This document shows, piece after piece, positions 8,352-17,014 of a stretch of 64,000 nucleotides of DNA (position 1 is its first letter; each line of letters opens with the position of its first letter). The position numbers and the translations under genes were made by a program. The DNA is taken from positions 248,001 through 312,000 of the forward strand of contig NZ_CP061299.1 in the NCBI RefSeq assembly GCF_018687615.1, in the 5' to 3' direction. Below the pieces are notes generated by a model. It saw nothing but the letters and a program-made list of their open reading frames with translations. It was not told where the DNA came from and did not search any database. Origin of the DNA: Polynucleobacter sp. MWH-CaK5. GTDB lineage: Bacteria; Pseudomonadota; Gammaproteobacteria; Burkholderiales; Burkholderiaceae.

Positions 8352-9392
8352 ATGTCAATAAAGAAAAAAAGCGGACCCAAAACAATTGCTGGTAAAGCAG
8401 TATCTTCGAAGAATTCAACTAAGCACGGATTAACCACGCAAACACCATCATCGGTGAAAGAAAAAGAAATCGTTAGTGCTTATATTCAAGAATTAACTAT
8501 CTACTACAAACCGGAATCTCCGCTAGAAAAAATACAAATTGAGCGTATAGCTATTTGTAAAGCAAAATTAGATCGGCTTTATGAAGTAGAGGGCTTGCAG
8601 TTAGATTTAGTTGTGGAAAAATTTATCCAAGACCCAGGTCAAATATTGGATCAAATCCCTATGGCTAGAGGTGCGACTAGAGGTATGGTCAAGGAATTGA
8701 TTCAGTATGGTGAAATTACTTTACCCTGCAAATTAAAAATTAAAGATCTGGAGATCATTTGTGAGGAGATTATTCATCACAGAAAAAATGTTCTTAAGGA
8801 ACCTGATTTAGAAGTCTATTGGCCGAATCTAACAAGGTTCTTAAAGTCATATAAACCCATTTATCTTTCAGACGCCAATAGCAACCTTCTTGAAAAATTA
8901 GCATTAATTTCTGAGGGGATCGAACATTCTTTGGGTCATCAAGATAAATATTTTGAGCGATATCAGGACCTCATTGAAATTGCTCTCAGATTAAAAGAGC
9001 AATCGGAGTCTGAATCTGAGGATGATTCTTTAAATGATGACCTTGAACTTGAAAAGTTAATTGAAGAAAAAAATGCGGTTCGAGAAGCTCAAAGACAGAA
9101 ACGATACCCAAATAACAAAGAGCCAGAATTGGTGATTCCCCAAGAGCCGCTCATTGATCAAGAAAAGTTAACTCAGCAATTAAAATCATTTGCAAATTTA
9201 TTAAGAATTCACAATTTGAGCCTAGAGGTTTATGAACAATATCAATCAATGAAAGAGTTGATGGTTCAAGGTGTTATTCTCCCCCAGAGAGAGTCGGACT
9301 TGTTCATGCGTTATCAAACAACGTTGGATCGCAGACTTTCCACGGCAATCGGTGAATTACTACATTTGCAAACAAAAAGAAATTCATCGTGA
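8352..9392 (+). CDS. Hypothetical protein with N-terminal KHGLT motif and charged coiled coil
   Basis: 346 aa, function not recognised. The N-terminus (GPKTIAGKAVSSKNSTKHGLTT, quoted as SSKNSTKHGLT at about residues 17-27) is a short motif I have seen at the start of many uncharacterised proteobacterial accessory proteins. The middle is helical and charged, with an acidic run (SESESEDDSLNDDLELE, about 218-234) followed by a basic stretch, probably a coiled coil. There is no signal peptide or membrane segment. It follows the XRE gene closely and its stop overlaps the start of a tiny ORF coupled to rmlB, so it seems transcribed into the polysaccharide genes. DNA or nuclease association is only a guess from context. 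Confidence 0.7.
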   Translation: MSIKKKSGPKTIAGKAVSSKNSTKHGLTTQTPSSVKEKEIVSAYIQELTIYYKPESPLEKIQIERIAICKAKLDRLYEVEGLQLDLVVEKFIQDPGQILDQIPMARGATRGMVKELIQYGEITLPCKLKIKDLEIICEEIIHHRKNVLKEPDLEVYWPNLTRFLKSYKPIYLSDANSNLLEKLALISEGIEHSLGHQDKYFERYQDLIEIALRLKEQSESESEDDSLNDDLELEKLIEEKNAVREAQRQKRYPNNKEPELVIPQEPLIDQEKLTQQLKSFANLLRIHNLSLEVYEQYQSMKELMVQGVILPQRESDLFMRYQTTLDRRLSTAIGELLHLQTKRNSS

Positions 9393-9529
9393 GTGATTCA
9401 AAAACACTGATTTTGCGAAACGAACTTCTTAAGTTATTGATTTTATTAAGTCCGGTTAATCGCCACTGCGTATTAGATCTAAATTCACAGCAGCTAATCA
9501 ATAATGTTCGTCAAGGTATTGACCCATGA
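9389..9529 (+). CDS. Small coupled ORF (46 aa) between the KHGLT gene and rmlB
   Basis: GTG start at 9389 overlapping the upstream stop by four bases (GTGA), running 46 codons to a TGA at 9527-9529 that overlaps the rmlB ATG at 9526 (ATGA). The double overlap is the main support: the ORF fills the gap exactly. The product begins MSDSKTLILRNELLKLLILL, is partly hydrophobic and otherwise unrecognised. It may be a real micro-protein, a device that carries ribosomes from the upstream gene to rmlB, or a chance open frame. Confidence 0.45.
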   Translation: MSDSKTLILRNELLKLLILLSPVNRHCVLDLNSQQLINNVRQGIDP

Positions 9530-10596
9530 TTTTGGTGACAGGTGGCGCAGGTTTTATTGGTGGGAATTTTGTCTTGGATTGGTTGGCTAATCCAAGTGCG
9601 GAGGGCATCGTTAATCTAGATAAATTGACCTATGCAGGCAATCTTGCCACTCTTCAATCTATATCCTCTGATTCGCGCCATGTGTTTATTCAGGGTGATA
9701 TTGGCGATTATGAGTTGGTTCTCTCTTTATTAAGGAAGCATCAGATTCGTGCGGTAGTGAATTTTGCAGCAGAGTCACATGTTGATTGCTCAATAGACAG
9801 TCCTGTTAATTTTATTCAAACAAATGTTATAGGAACTTTTCATTTGCTAGAAGCCGTTAGAGCTTATTGGTCGGATTTACCACAGCGGCACCAAAAAAAT
9901 TTCCGATTCTTGCATGCCTCTACTGATGAAGTTTATGGATCTTTGATGTCTGACGAAGCCCCATTTTTAGAGATAACGTCGTATAAACCTAATAATCCTT
10001 ATTCAGCCTCAAAAGCTGCGTCGGATCATTTTGTGAGAGCGTGGCACCATACTTACAATTTACCAGTGATAACCACTAATTGCTCTAATAACTATGGACC
10101 ATATCAGCATACAGAAAAACTCATTCCTTGCATGATTCAGAATGCGCTAACTGGACATGCATTGCCTATTTATGGTGATGGGCAACAGATTCGTGATTGG
10201 TTGCATGTGAAGGATCATTGCGTGGCCCTTCGTCAAATATTGGAAAGTGGTGTGGTGGGGCAGACATACAATATTGGCAGCAGGAATGAGAGGAAAAATC
10301 TGGAAATTGTGCGTATGATTTGTGCCTACCTAGATGAGCTTAAACCCAAGGTAAGTGGTGAAAGTTATGCATCTCAAATTTCTTTTATCAAAGATCGCCC
10401 TGGACATGATCAACGTTATGCAATAGACCCTAAAAAGTTAGAGGGTCAGTTGGGTTGGAAACCTACTCAAGATTTTGAGGAAAGTTTAAAGTCCACGGTG
10501 CAGTGGTATTTGGATCATCAGGAATGGGTTATTGAAGTTTGCAACTCTACTATTAAAAATAGTCCAAAGAGTTTTGCCAAATCTTTAGGCCAGTAA
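9526..10596 (+). CDS. rmlB: dTDP-glucose 4,6-dehydratase
   Basis: 356 aa, full length. It converts dTDP-glucose to dTDP-4-keto-6-deoxyglucose, the second step to dTDP-L-rhamnose. It is an extended SDR enzyme: NAD loop TGGAGFIGGNF at residues 5-15, FAAESHVDCSID, the active-site STDEVYG with Asp-Glu, and YSASKAASDHF carrying the catalytic Tyr-x3-Lys. IYGDGQQIRDWLHVKDH is a family signature. The ATG has an AAGG about 9 bases upstream and overlaps the 46-aa ORF. It is followed by rmlD after 10 bases. Confidence 0.95.
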   Translation: MILVTGGAGFIGGNFVLDWLANPSAEGIVNLDKLTYAGNLATLQSISSDSRHVFIQGDIGDYELVLSLLRKHQIRAVVNFAAESHVDCSIDSPVNFIQTNVIGTFHLLEAVRAYWSDLPQRHQKNFRFLHASTDEVYGSLMSDEAPFLEITSYKPNNPYSASKAASDHFVRAWHHTYNLPVITTNCSNNYGPYQHTEKLIPCMIQNALTGHALPIYGDGQQIRDWLHVKDHCVALRQILESGVVGQTYNIGSRNERKNLEIVRMICAYLDELKPKVSGESYASQISFIKDRPGHDQRYAIDPKKLEGQLGWKPTQDFEESLKSTVQWYLDHQEWVIEVCNSTIKNSPKSFAKSLGQ

Positions 10597-10606
10597 ATAT
10601 TCAAAT

Positions 10607-11629
10607 ATGGTCGATAACTTATATCAAGTCTCTGATAAAGCTAAACCAGTATTGGTATTCGGTCGTAATGGTCAAGTTGGGAGGGCGTTGCAAAGATGCT
10701 TCTCCAATCTTGATGTACCTGTTGTTTTTTTGGGGCGTGCAGAATGTGATTTGGCTAATGAAGATGAGATTATTAAGACATTAAATCTGTATCAACCTCA
10801 GGTCATCATTAATGCAGCAGCTTATACAGGGGTTGATAACGCTGAAAGCGAGCGCGAGCTCGCTTTTGCCATTAATGCGAAGGGGCCAGCAGTCATGGCG
10901 CATTACATGGTTAATGTGGCTCATGGTATTTTGGTGCATTACTCTACCGACTATGTCTTTGCTGATACAAAACAAACATCCTACTTAGAAACCGATATTG
11001 CAGGGCCTTTAGACCAGCTGAGTGTTTATGGCCAAAGTAAATTAGCGGGTGAAGAAGCCATTAAAAAAACTTTTAATTTGGCACATGATTCTGGAGATGG
11101 TAAATATCAAGAAAATTTTTCTAGATATTTCATTTTACGAACATCTTGGGTTTATGGTGATGGTGAGAATTTTATTCAGAAGATATTGCGCTTAGCTGGT
11201 GAGCAAACTCAACTCAAAATTGTGAATGATCAAATTGGAGTGTCTACCTCTGCTCAATGGTTAGCAGAAATGAGTGTGAAAATGATTGATTCAAATATTG
11301 AGTCTGGCATTTATCATGTGGTACCTGATGGTGAAACTTCTTGGTATGAATTGGCAAGATTCGTAATTGAGACAGCTTCGAGGTCTAGTGAGGGCATTGA
11401 TATTAAGTTAACAAATATCTTGCCTGTAGCCACCGTAGATTATTCAATGCTGGCCAAGCGACCTCACAACTCTCGGTTAAATAATGTTAAATTCAAAAAA
11501 GCATTATCAAAGATAGCTTTTGTCGAACAATATCCTCAGTGGCAAGAACAGGTAAAGGCCTACGTTAAAGAAAGTGTTACCACCCCTCCACGAGCTGGTG
11601 AAGTTGATGGGATTTATGTATGCCAATAA
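10607..11629 (+). CDS. rmlD: dTDP-4-dehydrorhamnose reductase
   Basis: 340 aa. It reduces dTDP-4-keto-L-rhamnose to dTDP-L-rhamnose. VLVFGRNGQVGRALQ is the nucleotide loop; INAAAYTGVDNAE, HYSTDYVFAD and VYGQSKLAGEEAI (Tyr-x3-Lys) are family marks, and RTSWVYGDGENF follows. It is about 40 residues longer than usual, owing to an N-terminal lead of about 12 residues, an insert near residues 155-170 and a C-terminal tail (TPPRAGEVDGIYV) unlike the family. The tail overlaps the rmlC start by 10 bases, which suggests a shifted stop after recombination at the rmlD/rmlC boundary. An rmlA gene usually seen in this operon is missing. Confidence 0.92.
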   Translation: MVDNLYQVSDKAKPVLVFGRNGQVGRALQRCFSNLDVPVVFLGRAECDLANEDEIIKTLNLYQPQVIINAAAYTGVDNAESERELAFAINAKGPAVMAHYMVNVAHGILVHYSTDYVFADTKQTSYLETDIAGPLDQLSVYGQSKLAGEEAIKKTFNLAHDSGDGKYQENFSRYFILRTSWVYGDGENFIQKILRLAGEQTQLKIVNDQIGVSTSAQWLAEMSVKMIDSNIESGIYHVVPDGETSWYELARFVIETASRSSEGIDIKLTNILPVATVDYSMLAKRPHNSRLNNVKFKKALSKIAFVEQYPQWQEQVKAYVKESVTTPPRAGEVDGIYVCQ

Positions 11630-12174
11630 CTGTGATATCTACCAAAATACCTGATGTATTGATCATTGAGCCTAAAGTTTATGATGATGATCGTGGTTGG
11701 TTTTATGAATCATTTAATGAAAAAGAATTTTCAGCCGCTGTTGGATGCAACATAACTTTTGTTCAAGATAATCACTCATCTTCCAAGAAGGGTGTTTTGC
11801 GGGGTCTTCATTACCAAACTCAACAAACGCAGGCTAAGTTGGTGCGTGTCTGCCGTGGAATTGTTTTTTCTGTGGCGGTAGACTTACGCAACTCATCGCC
11901 AACATTTGGCCAATGGGTTGGGGTAGAGCTTTCAGATGAAAATAAAAAACAACTTTGGATACCAGAAGGCTTTGCCCATGGTTTCTTAGCGCTCTCTGAT
12001 GAAGTAGAGTTCTTGTATAAGACGACTGATCACTGGCATCCCTCTAGTGAGCAATGCATTGTCTGGAATGATCCAACCTTGGATATTCAGTGGCCTCAGA
12101 TTGGGATGGAGCTAATTTTGAATGCTAAGGATCAGCAAGGACTTTCTTGGAGTCAGGCTCCTAAATTCGATTAG
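11620..12174 (+). CDS. rmlC: dTDP-4-dehydrorhamnose 3,5-epimerase
   Basis: 184 aa, standard length. A cupin fold enzyme that epimerises C3 and C5 of dTDP-4-keto-6-deoxyglucose. GVLRGLHYQTQQTQAKLVR holds the catalytic His and neighbouring residues, VAVDLRNSSPTFGQW the catalytic Asp-containing strand, and WIPEGFAHGFLALSD the second conserved block. It overlaps rmlD by 10 bases and is probably translationally coupled to it. Confidence 0.95.
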   Translation: MPITVISTKIPDVLIIEPKVYDDDRGWFYESFNEKEFSAAVGCNITFVQDNHSSSKKGVLRGLHYQTQQTQAKLVRVCRGIVFSVAVDLRNSSPTFGQWVGVELSDENKKQLWIPEGFAHGFLALSDEVEFLYKTTDHWHPSSEQCIVWNDPTLDIQWPQIGMELILNAKDQQGLSWSQAPKFD

Positions 12175-12239
12175 GCTGAAAGCTTAATTTATATCGGTAT
12201 TTGGCTTAAATCCTTTAATATTTCATATAAAATTTGGGG

Positions 12240-13682
12240 ATGTCTAGTAATATCAAACCAGTTATTCTGTGCGGGGGTTCAGGTACTCGTTTGTGGCCAC
12301 TTTCTCGCGAATCTTTCCCTAAGCAATTTGTTCCCTTAATTGGTGGTCAAAGTCTTTTGGGTTTAACCGTAGGGCGTGTCAAAAAGCTGGGTTTTCCTGT
12401 TTGCATTACAAACGAAGAGCATCGTTTCTTTGTTCAAGACTTATTAACTTCATCGCTTAATGGTGCTACCGATGCTGGCGCTAATGTTCTTTTGGAGCCA
12501 GCGGGTCGTAATACTGCTGCTGCCATGGCAAGCGCTGCTTTAATGCCAGGTATTGCTAGTTCAGATTTGTTGCTTTTTTTGCCATCAGATCATTTTGTGC
12601 CAGATGTTGATGCATTTATTTCAACGATGCAGTCCGGAGTTGATGCTGCTCGTTCCGGTTATATCGTTACCTTTGGTGTTCAGCCAACCTTCCCAAGCAC
12701 GGCTTATGGCTACATTCAGCAGGGCAGCTGCATCAAAGACTTAAGTGCTAGCCCTAGTGCTAGTGCAGCTTATGCTGTGGAGCGTTTTGTGGAAAAGCCT
12801 CAGCTTGATAAAGCACAGGAGATGTTGTTGTCTGGCAATTATCTTTGGAATGCAGGTATTTTCTTGTGTCAGGCATCTACTTTGCTTGACGCCCTCTCTA
12901 AGCATGCACCAGATATTTTGCAGTCTTGTCAAGCAGCAATGCAGGTTGCCAAAGTTGATGGCTCTTTTGTCCGACCTAACAAAGAAGCTTTTTTAGCTTG
13001 TCGCTCAGAGTCTATTGACTATGCAGTGATGGAGTATTTTGACAAAGTCGCGGTTATTCCATTTAATGGCGCCTGGAGTGATGTGGGCAGTTGGAATGCT
13101 GTTGCTAACCTATCCCCAGCAGATGAAGCGGGCAATCGTATCAATGGTCAAGGTTTGGCAGTGCAATCAACCAACACCTATATCAATGCACCTCATCGAC
13201 CTGTGGTGGCATTAGGCACATCGGATTTGGTGATTGTGGATACGCCCGATGCAGTTTTGGTGGCTTCCGCTGACAAGGTGGAGCAGGTGAAAGAAGTGGT
13301 GGCTCAGCTTAAAAAAGACGGTGCTTCACAAGCGGTGATGCATCGTCGCGTTGCTCGTCCTTGGGGTTGGTACGACTCTATTGATATGGGGGAGCGTTTT
13401 CAGGTGAAACGTATTGCTGTTAAACCAGGCGCCAGCTTGAGTTTACAAATGCATCATCATCGTGCTGAGCATTGGATAGTGGTCAAGGGTACGGCCAAGG
13501 TGACTAATGGCGAAGATGTTTTCTTACTAGAAGAAAATCAGTCGACTTATATTCCGATTGGGGCTAAGCACCGTTTAGAAAATCCAGGTAAAACAGACCT
13601 AGAGATGATTGAGGTTCAATCGGGGGGGTATCTGGGAGAGGATGACATAGTTCGCTTTGAAGATACCTACGGCCGTAGTTAA
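12240..13682 (+). CDS. manC: Mannose-1-phosphate guanylyltransferase / mannose-6-phosphate isomerase
   Basis: 480 aa from the ATG at 12240; an in-frame TTG two codons earlier is possible, and neither has a clear ribosome site. The nucleotidyltransferase domain carries the pyrophosphorylase loop CGGSGTRLWPLSRESFPKQF (about 10-29), the FLPSDH block and FVEKP. The C-terminal cupin domain (RPWGWYDSI, then SLQMHHHRAEHWIVV) has the metal-binding His residues of type II phosphomannose isomerases. It makes GDP-mannose, the substrate of the next gene product, Gmd. A run of seven G residues lies near the 3' end (13622-13628). Confidence 0.95.
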   Translation: MSSNIKPVILCGGSGTRLWPLSRESFPKQFVPLIGGQSLLGLTVGRVKKLGFPVCITNEEHRFFVQDLLTSSLNGATDAGANVLLEPAGRNTAAAMASAALMPGIASSDLLLFLPSDHFVPDVDAFISTMQSGVDAARSGYIVTFGVQPTFPSTAYGYIQQGSCIKDLSASPSASAAYAVERFVEKPQLDKAQEMLLSGNYLWNAGIFLCQASTLLDALSKHAPDILQSCQAAMQVAKVDGSFVRPNKEAFLACRSESIDYAVMEYFDKVAVIPFNGAWSDVGSWNAVANLSPADEAGNRINGQGLAVQSTNTYINAPHRPVVALGTSDLVIVDTPDAVLVASADKVEQVKEVVAQLKKDGASQAVMHRRVARPWGWYDSIDMGERFQVKRIAVKPGASLSLQMHHHRAEHWIVVKGTAKVTNGEDVFLLEENQSTYIPIGAKHRLENPGKTDLEMIEVQSGGYLGEDDIVRFEDTYGRS

Positions 13683-13707
13683 GAATTGGATTAAAGAAAA
13701 TATAGAT

Positions 13708-14844
13708 ATGACAAACAACAAACAACAAAAAGTAGCTTTGATCACAGGTGTGACCGGCCAAGATGGTTCTTATTTGGCAGAGTTTCTATTGGAGAAAGGT
13801 TATGTTGTTCACGGCATTAAGCGCCGAGCATCTTTATTTAATACCGATCGAGTGGATCATCTCTATCAAGACCCTCATATCGATCATCGCAACTTTGTAT
13901 TGCACTATGGTGATTTGTCTGATTCTTCCAATTTGACGCGCATCATTCAGCAGACTCAGCCTGATGAAATCTATAACTTGGGTGCGCAAAGTCACGTAGC
14001 AGTGTCTTTTGAATCACCAGAGTACACAGCTGATGTAGATGGTATGGGAACGCTTCGCATCTTAGAAGCCATTCGTATTTTGGGCCTAGAGAAGAAGACG
14101 CGTTTTTATCAAGCATCGACCTCTGAGTTATATGGTTTAGTTCAGGAAATTCCTCAAAAAGAAACTACGCCGTTTTATCCACGATCTCCTTATGCGGTAG
14201 CAAAGCTCTATGCTTATTGGATCACGGTCAATTACCGTGAGGCTTATGGCATGTATGCATGTAATGGTATTTTGTTTAATCATGAGAGTCCCCGTCGTGG
14301 TGAGACTTTTGTGACTCGAAAAATCACTCGTGGTTTGGCGAATATTGCCCAAGGTTTAGAGCAATGTTTGTACATGGGCAATATGGATGCGCTTCGTGAC
14401 TGGGGTCATGCGAAAGATTATGTGCGTATGCAGTGGATGATGTTACAACAAGATCAACCTGAAGATTTTGTGATTGCCACGGGTATTCAATATTCTGTCC
14501 GAGAGTTTATTGCCAAGAGCGCAGCTCAGTTTGGGGTCACTCTTAAATTTGAAGGGCAAGGTATTGATGAAAAGGCAGTGGTATCCGCAATTTCTGGTAA
14601 CGATGCACCAGCTTTGAAAGTGGGTGATGTGATTGTCAAAGTTGATCCGCGCTATTTCCGTCCTGCCGAAGTAGAAACACTGTTAGGTAATCCTGCTAAG
14701 GCTAAGCAAAAACTAGGTTGGGTGCCAGAGATTACTTTGGATGAGATGGTTCAAGAAATGGTGGCGCATGATTTGGAGCAAGCAAAGCAGCATGCACTAC
14801 TAAAAGATCACGGCTATGCTGTTCATGTGGGTAAAGAGAATTAA
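13708..14844 (+). CDS. gmd: GDP-mannose 4,6-dehydratase
   Basis: 378 aa from ATG 13708; the frame is open upstream to 13657, but that start would overlap manC and add residues not seen in the family. It converts GDP-D-mannose to GDP-4-keto-6-deoxymannose. ITGVTGQDGSYLAEFLLEKG is the NADP loop, GIKRRASLFNTDRVDHL a family signature, ASTSELYG holds the active-site Ser/Glu and SPYAVAKLYAYW the Tyr-x3-Lys. A segment about residues 275-310 (SAISGNDAPALKVGD) separates typical C-terminal blocks. It sits between manC and fcl in pathway order. Confidence 0.95.
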   Translation: MTNNKQQKVALITGVTGQDGSYLAEFLLEKGYVVHGIKRRASLFNTDRVDHLYQDPHIDHRNFVLHYGDLSDSSNLTRIIQQTQPDEIYNLGAQSHVAVSFESPEYTADVDGMGTLRILEAIRILGLEKKTRFYQASTSELYGLVQEIPQKETTPFYPRSPYAVAKLYAYWITVNYREAYGMYACNGILFNHESPRRGETFVTRKITRGLANIAQGLEQCLYMGNMDALRDWGHAKDYVRMQWMMLQQDQPEDFVIATGIQYSVREFIAKSAAQFGVTLKFEGQGIDEKAVVSAISGNDAPALKVGDVIVKVDPRYFRPAEVETLLGNPAKAKQKLGWVPEITLDEMVQEMVAHDLEQAKQHALLKDHGYAVHVGKEN

Positions 14845-14879
14845 TCATGACTAGCTGATGAACCAGACTAATAAAAATT

Positions 14880-15854
14880 ATGAGTATCAATAAAAACACT
14901 AAAATTTATGTGGCTGGCCATCGAGGCATGGTGGGCTCAGCCATTGTTCGTCAATTGCAGGCGAAAGGCTTCAATAATTTGGTGATGCGAACTCATGCAG
15001 AGTTGGATTTGACCAATCAACAAGCTGTTGCCGATTTCTTTCAAAAGGAAAAACCTGAGCAGGTTTATTTGGCGGCAGCAAAAGTGGGTGGTATTCATGC
15101 TAATAATACTTACCCAGCGGAATTCATTTATCAGAATCTAATGATGGAAGCTAATGTGGTTCATCAAGCTTTTCTGGCAGGCGTTAAGAAACTACTCTTT
15201 TTGGGTTCAAGTTGTATCTATCCAAAGATGGCACCACAGCCAATGGCTGAAGAAGCCCTGTTAACTGGCAAGTTGGAAGCGACTAATGAGCCTTATGCGA
15301 TTGCTAAGATTGCAGGCATTAAATTATGCGAGAGTTATAACCGACAATATGGTCAATCACATGAGATTGATTACAGATCCGTGATGCCAACCAACTTATA
15401 TGGGCCAGGTGACAATTATCATCCTGAAAATAGTCATGTGATTCCCGCTTTGATTAGACGTTTTCATGAGGCTAAAGAAAGTAATATGCCAGAAGTTGTC
15501 ATTTGGGGTACGGGTACTCCGAGGCGCGAATTCTTGTATGTGGATGATATGGCTACTGCTTCTGTATACGTGATGGAATTAGATAAAGCCACTTATGATT
15601 TGCATACTGAGCCGATGCAAAGTCACATCAATGTTGGTGTTGGGTCAGATGTGATGATTAAAGAGTTAGCTGAGACTATTGGTAAAGCTATTGGTTATCG
15701 AGGAAAACTTTTCTTTGATTCAAGTAAACCAGATGGCACTCCTAGGAAGTTGATGAACAGCGCTAAAATTAAGGGAATGGGTTGGCGAGCTGAGGTTGAT
15801 TTGTATGATGGTTTAGTTATTGCTTATCAAGATTTTTTACTTCAACAGACATAA
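14880..15854 (+). CDS. fcl: GDP-L-fucose synthase
   Basis: 324 aa, full length. A bifunctional 3,5-epimerase/4-reductase that turns the Gmd product into GDP-L-fucose. Motifs: IYVAGHRGMVGSAIVRQL at the N-terminus, AAAKVGGIHANN, LFLGSSCIYPK, EPYAIAKIAGIKLCE (Tyr-x3-Lys), and WGTGTPRREFLYVDDMA. With manC and gmd it completes GDP-fucose synthesis from mannose-6-phosphate if a phosphomannomutase exists elsewhere. The likely user is the GT11 fucosyltransferase at 28133. It converges with the phosphonate genes. Confidence 0.95.
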   Translation: MSINKNTKIYVAGHRGMVGSAIVRQLQAKGFNNLVMRTHAELDLTNQQAVADFFQKEKPEQVYLAAAKVGGIHANNTYPAEFIYQNLMMEANVVHQAFLAGVKKLLFLGSSCIYPKMAPQPMAEEALLTGKLEATNEPYAIAKIAGIKLCESYNRQYGQSHEIDYRSVMPTNLYGPGDNYHPENSHVIPALIRRFHEAKESNMPEVVIWGTGTPRREFLYVDDMATASVYVMELDKATYDLHTEPMQSHINVGVGSDVMIKELAETIGKAIGYRGKLFFDSSKPDGTPRKLMNSAKIKGMGWRAEVDLYDGLVIAYQDFLLQQT

Positions 15855-15913
15855 AGTCTTATGCTCACAATTGGTGATATATTAATATTAACTCTAGCCT
15901 CGGAGACTTAGAA

Positions 15914-17014
15914 TTATCTCAACGTACTCTTGAGTAGTATTTCTCTTAAATTTTCTGCTCCTAACCCGCAAAAATTATCTAATCTTTCGCGCGTTATCAT
16001 CTTTTCTTGTAAATCAAGTAATTGTTGCTGGTTTAAAAATTTATTTATTCTACTTGGAAGCCCAAGACTCATTAGTAATTCTTGAGTACTCTTCAAAATT
16101 TCATGTGTGTAGCTGTCGATAGATAACTTAGTAAGGTTGTAACTAAGTAATGCTGGTAACGTAAAGCTACATGCTAGTCCATGGGGCACACCATAATGAG
16201 TTGTTAGTGGGTATGATATTGAATGTGCGAGAGCTGTCTTAGTTTGGCTTATTGCTAAACCGCTAAGTAGACTAGCATTTTGTAAATTTTTTCTTGCTTC
16301 AATCGACTGAGGTTTGTTTACTGCATCTAAAAGATATAGGTTGGACAGGCGCAATGATTCTGTTGCAAATAAACGAGTAATGGGCGTACAGTTTTTATTC
16401 CATAACGATTCTATCGCATGAGATATTGAATCTAAAGCAGGATAAATTGTGTTTTCTTCGTTTAGTGTTAGTGTTAATTTTGGATCGTATAGGGCGACAT
16501 CTGAAAACATAAAATCACCCATTAAAGAATATTTTTTATTCTTTTCGTAATCCCAAATTGTTGCAAAAGGAGTAACCTCTGAACCGCTGCCAGAGGTGGT
16601 TGGTATTAAAGTTAGGGGTAAGCGATTTAACCAAGGCATTTTTATTTTTGATTGAAAGATATCAACCAAAGAAATATTTGTTTGGTTAGGCAGTAAAGCT
16701 ACAGCTAATATTTTTGCTGAGTCTAGTACGCTTCCTCCACCTAAACCTATAACGTTATCAATATTTATTTTTTTAAGGTTTGAAATAGCAGCATCTAGGT
16801 GTTTAATATCTGGATTAGGTTTAACGTCATCCCATACTGTAATCTTATTGGGCCTCAGTATCTTCGAGATTGACTGTGCTAAACCTCTCTTAATGAATCC
16901 TTGTGATGTAACTAGTAACGTATGCTTTGAGTGAAGTGGAGTGGTTAGGCTGTCAATAGAGCTTGATATGATTTGAACGGGAACAAAATGTGACCATGCT
17001 GTTTTAAGAAGCAT
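15914..17014 (-). CDS. Iron-containing alcohol dehydrogenase, probable phosphonoacetaldehyde reductase
   Basis: 366 aa. Group III Fe-dependent alcohol dehydrogenase: VIGLGGGSVLDSAK is the NAD-binding loop, LTLIPTTSGSGSEVTPFA the next conserved block, and the metal site is indicated by ALDSISHAIES and HYGVPHGLACS. Relatives beside PEP mutase and phosphonopyruvate decarboxylase reduce phosphonoacetaldehyde to 2-hydroxyethylphosphonate. That role is inferred here from position: it is the third gene of the set and overlaps the decarboxylase gene by 11 bases. No aminotransferase that would make 2-aminoethylphosphonate instead is visible nearby. Confidence 0.82.
   Translation of the reverse strand: MLLKTAWSHFVPVQIISSSIDSLTTPLHSKHTLLVTSQGFIKRGLAQSISKILRPNKITVWDDVKPNPDIKHLDAAISNLKKINIDNVIGLGGGSVLDSAKILAVALLPNQTNISLVDIFQSKIKMPWLNRLPLTLIPTTSGSGSEVTPFATIWDYEKNKKYSLMGDFMFSDVALYDPKLTLTLNEENTIYPALDSISHAIESLWNKNCTPITRLFATESLRLSNLYLLDAVNKPQSIEARKNLQNASLLSGLAISQTKTALAHSISYPLTTHYGVPHGLACSFTLPALLSYNLTKLSIDSYTHEILKSTQELLMSLGLPSRINKFLNQQQLLDLQEKMITRERLDNFCGLGAENLREILLKSTLR

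Noticed and set aside
8101..9529. A CRISPR or integrase-borne prophage at the recombination module
   Set aside because: No repeats with regular spacing, no integrase, no attachment-site tRNA and no phage structural genes were seen.
12741..12996. Short open frames inside manC and other conserved genes on either strand
   Set aside because: They lie wholly within strong genes, show no family resemblance and lack ribosome sites; treated as shadow frames.
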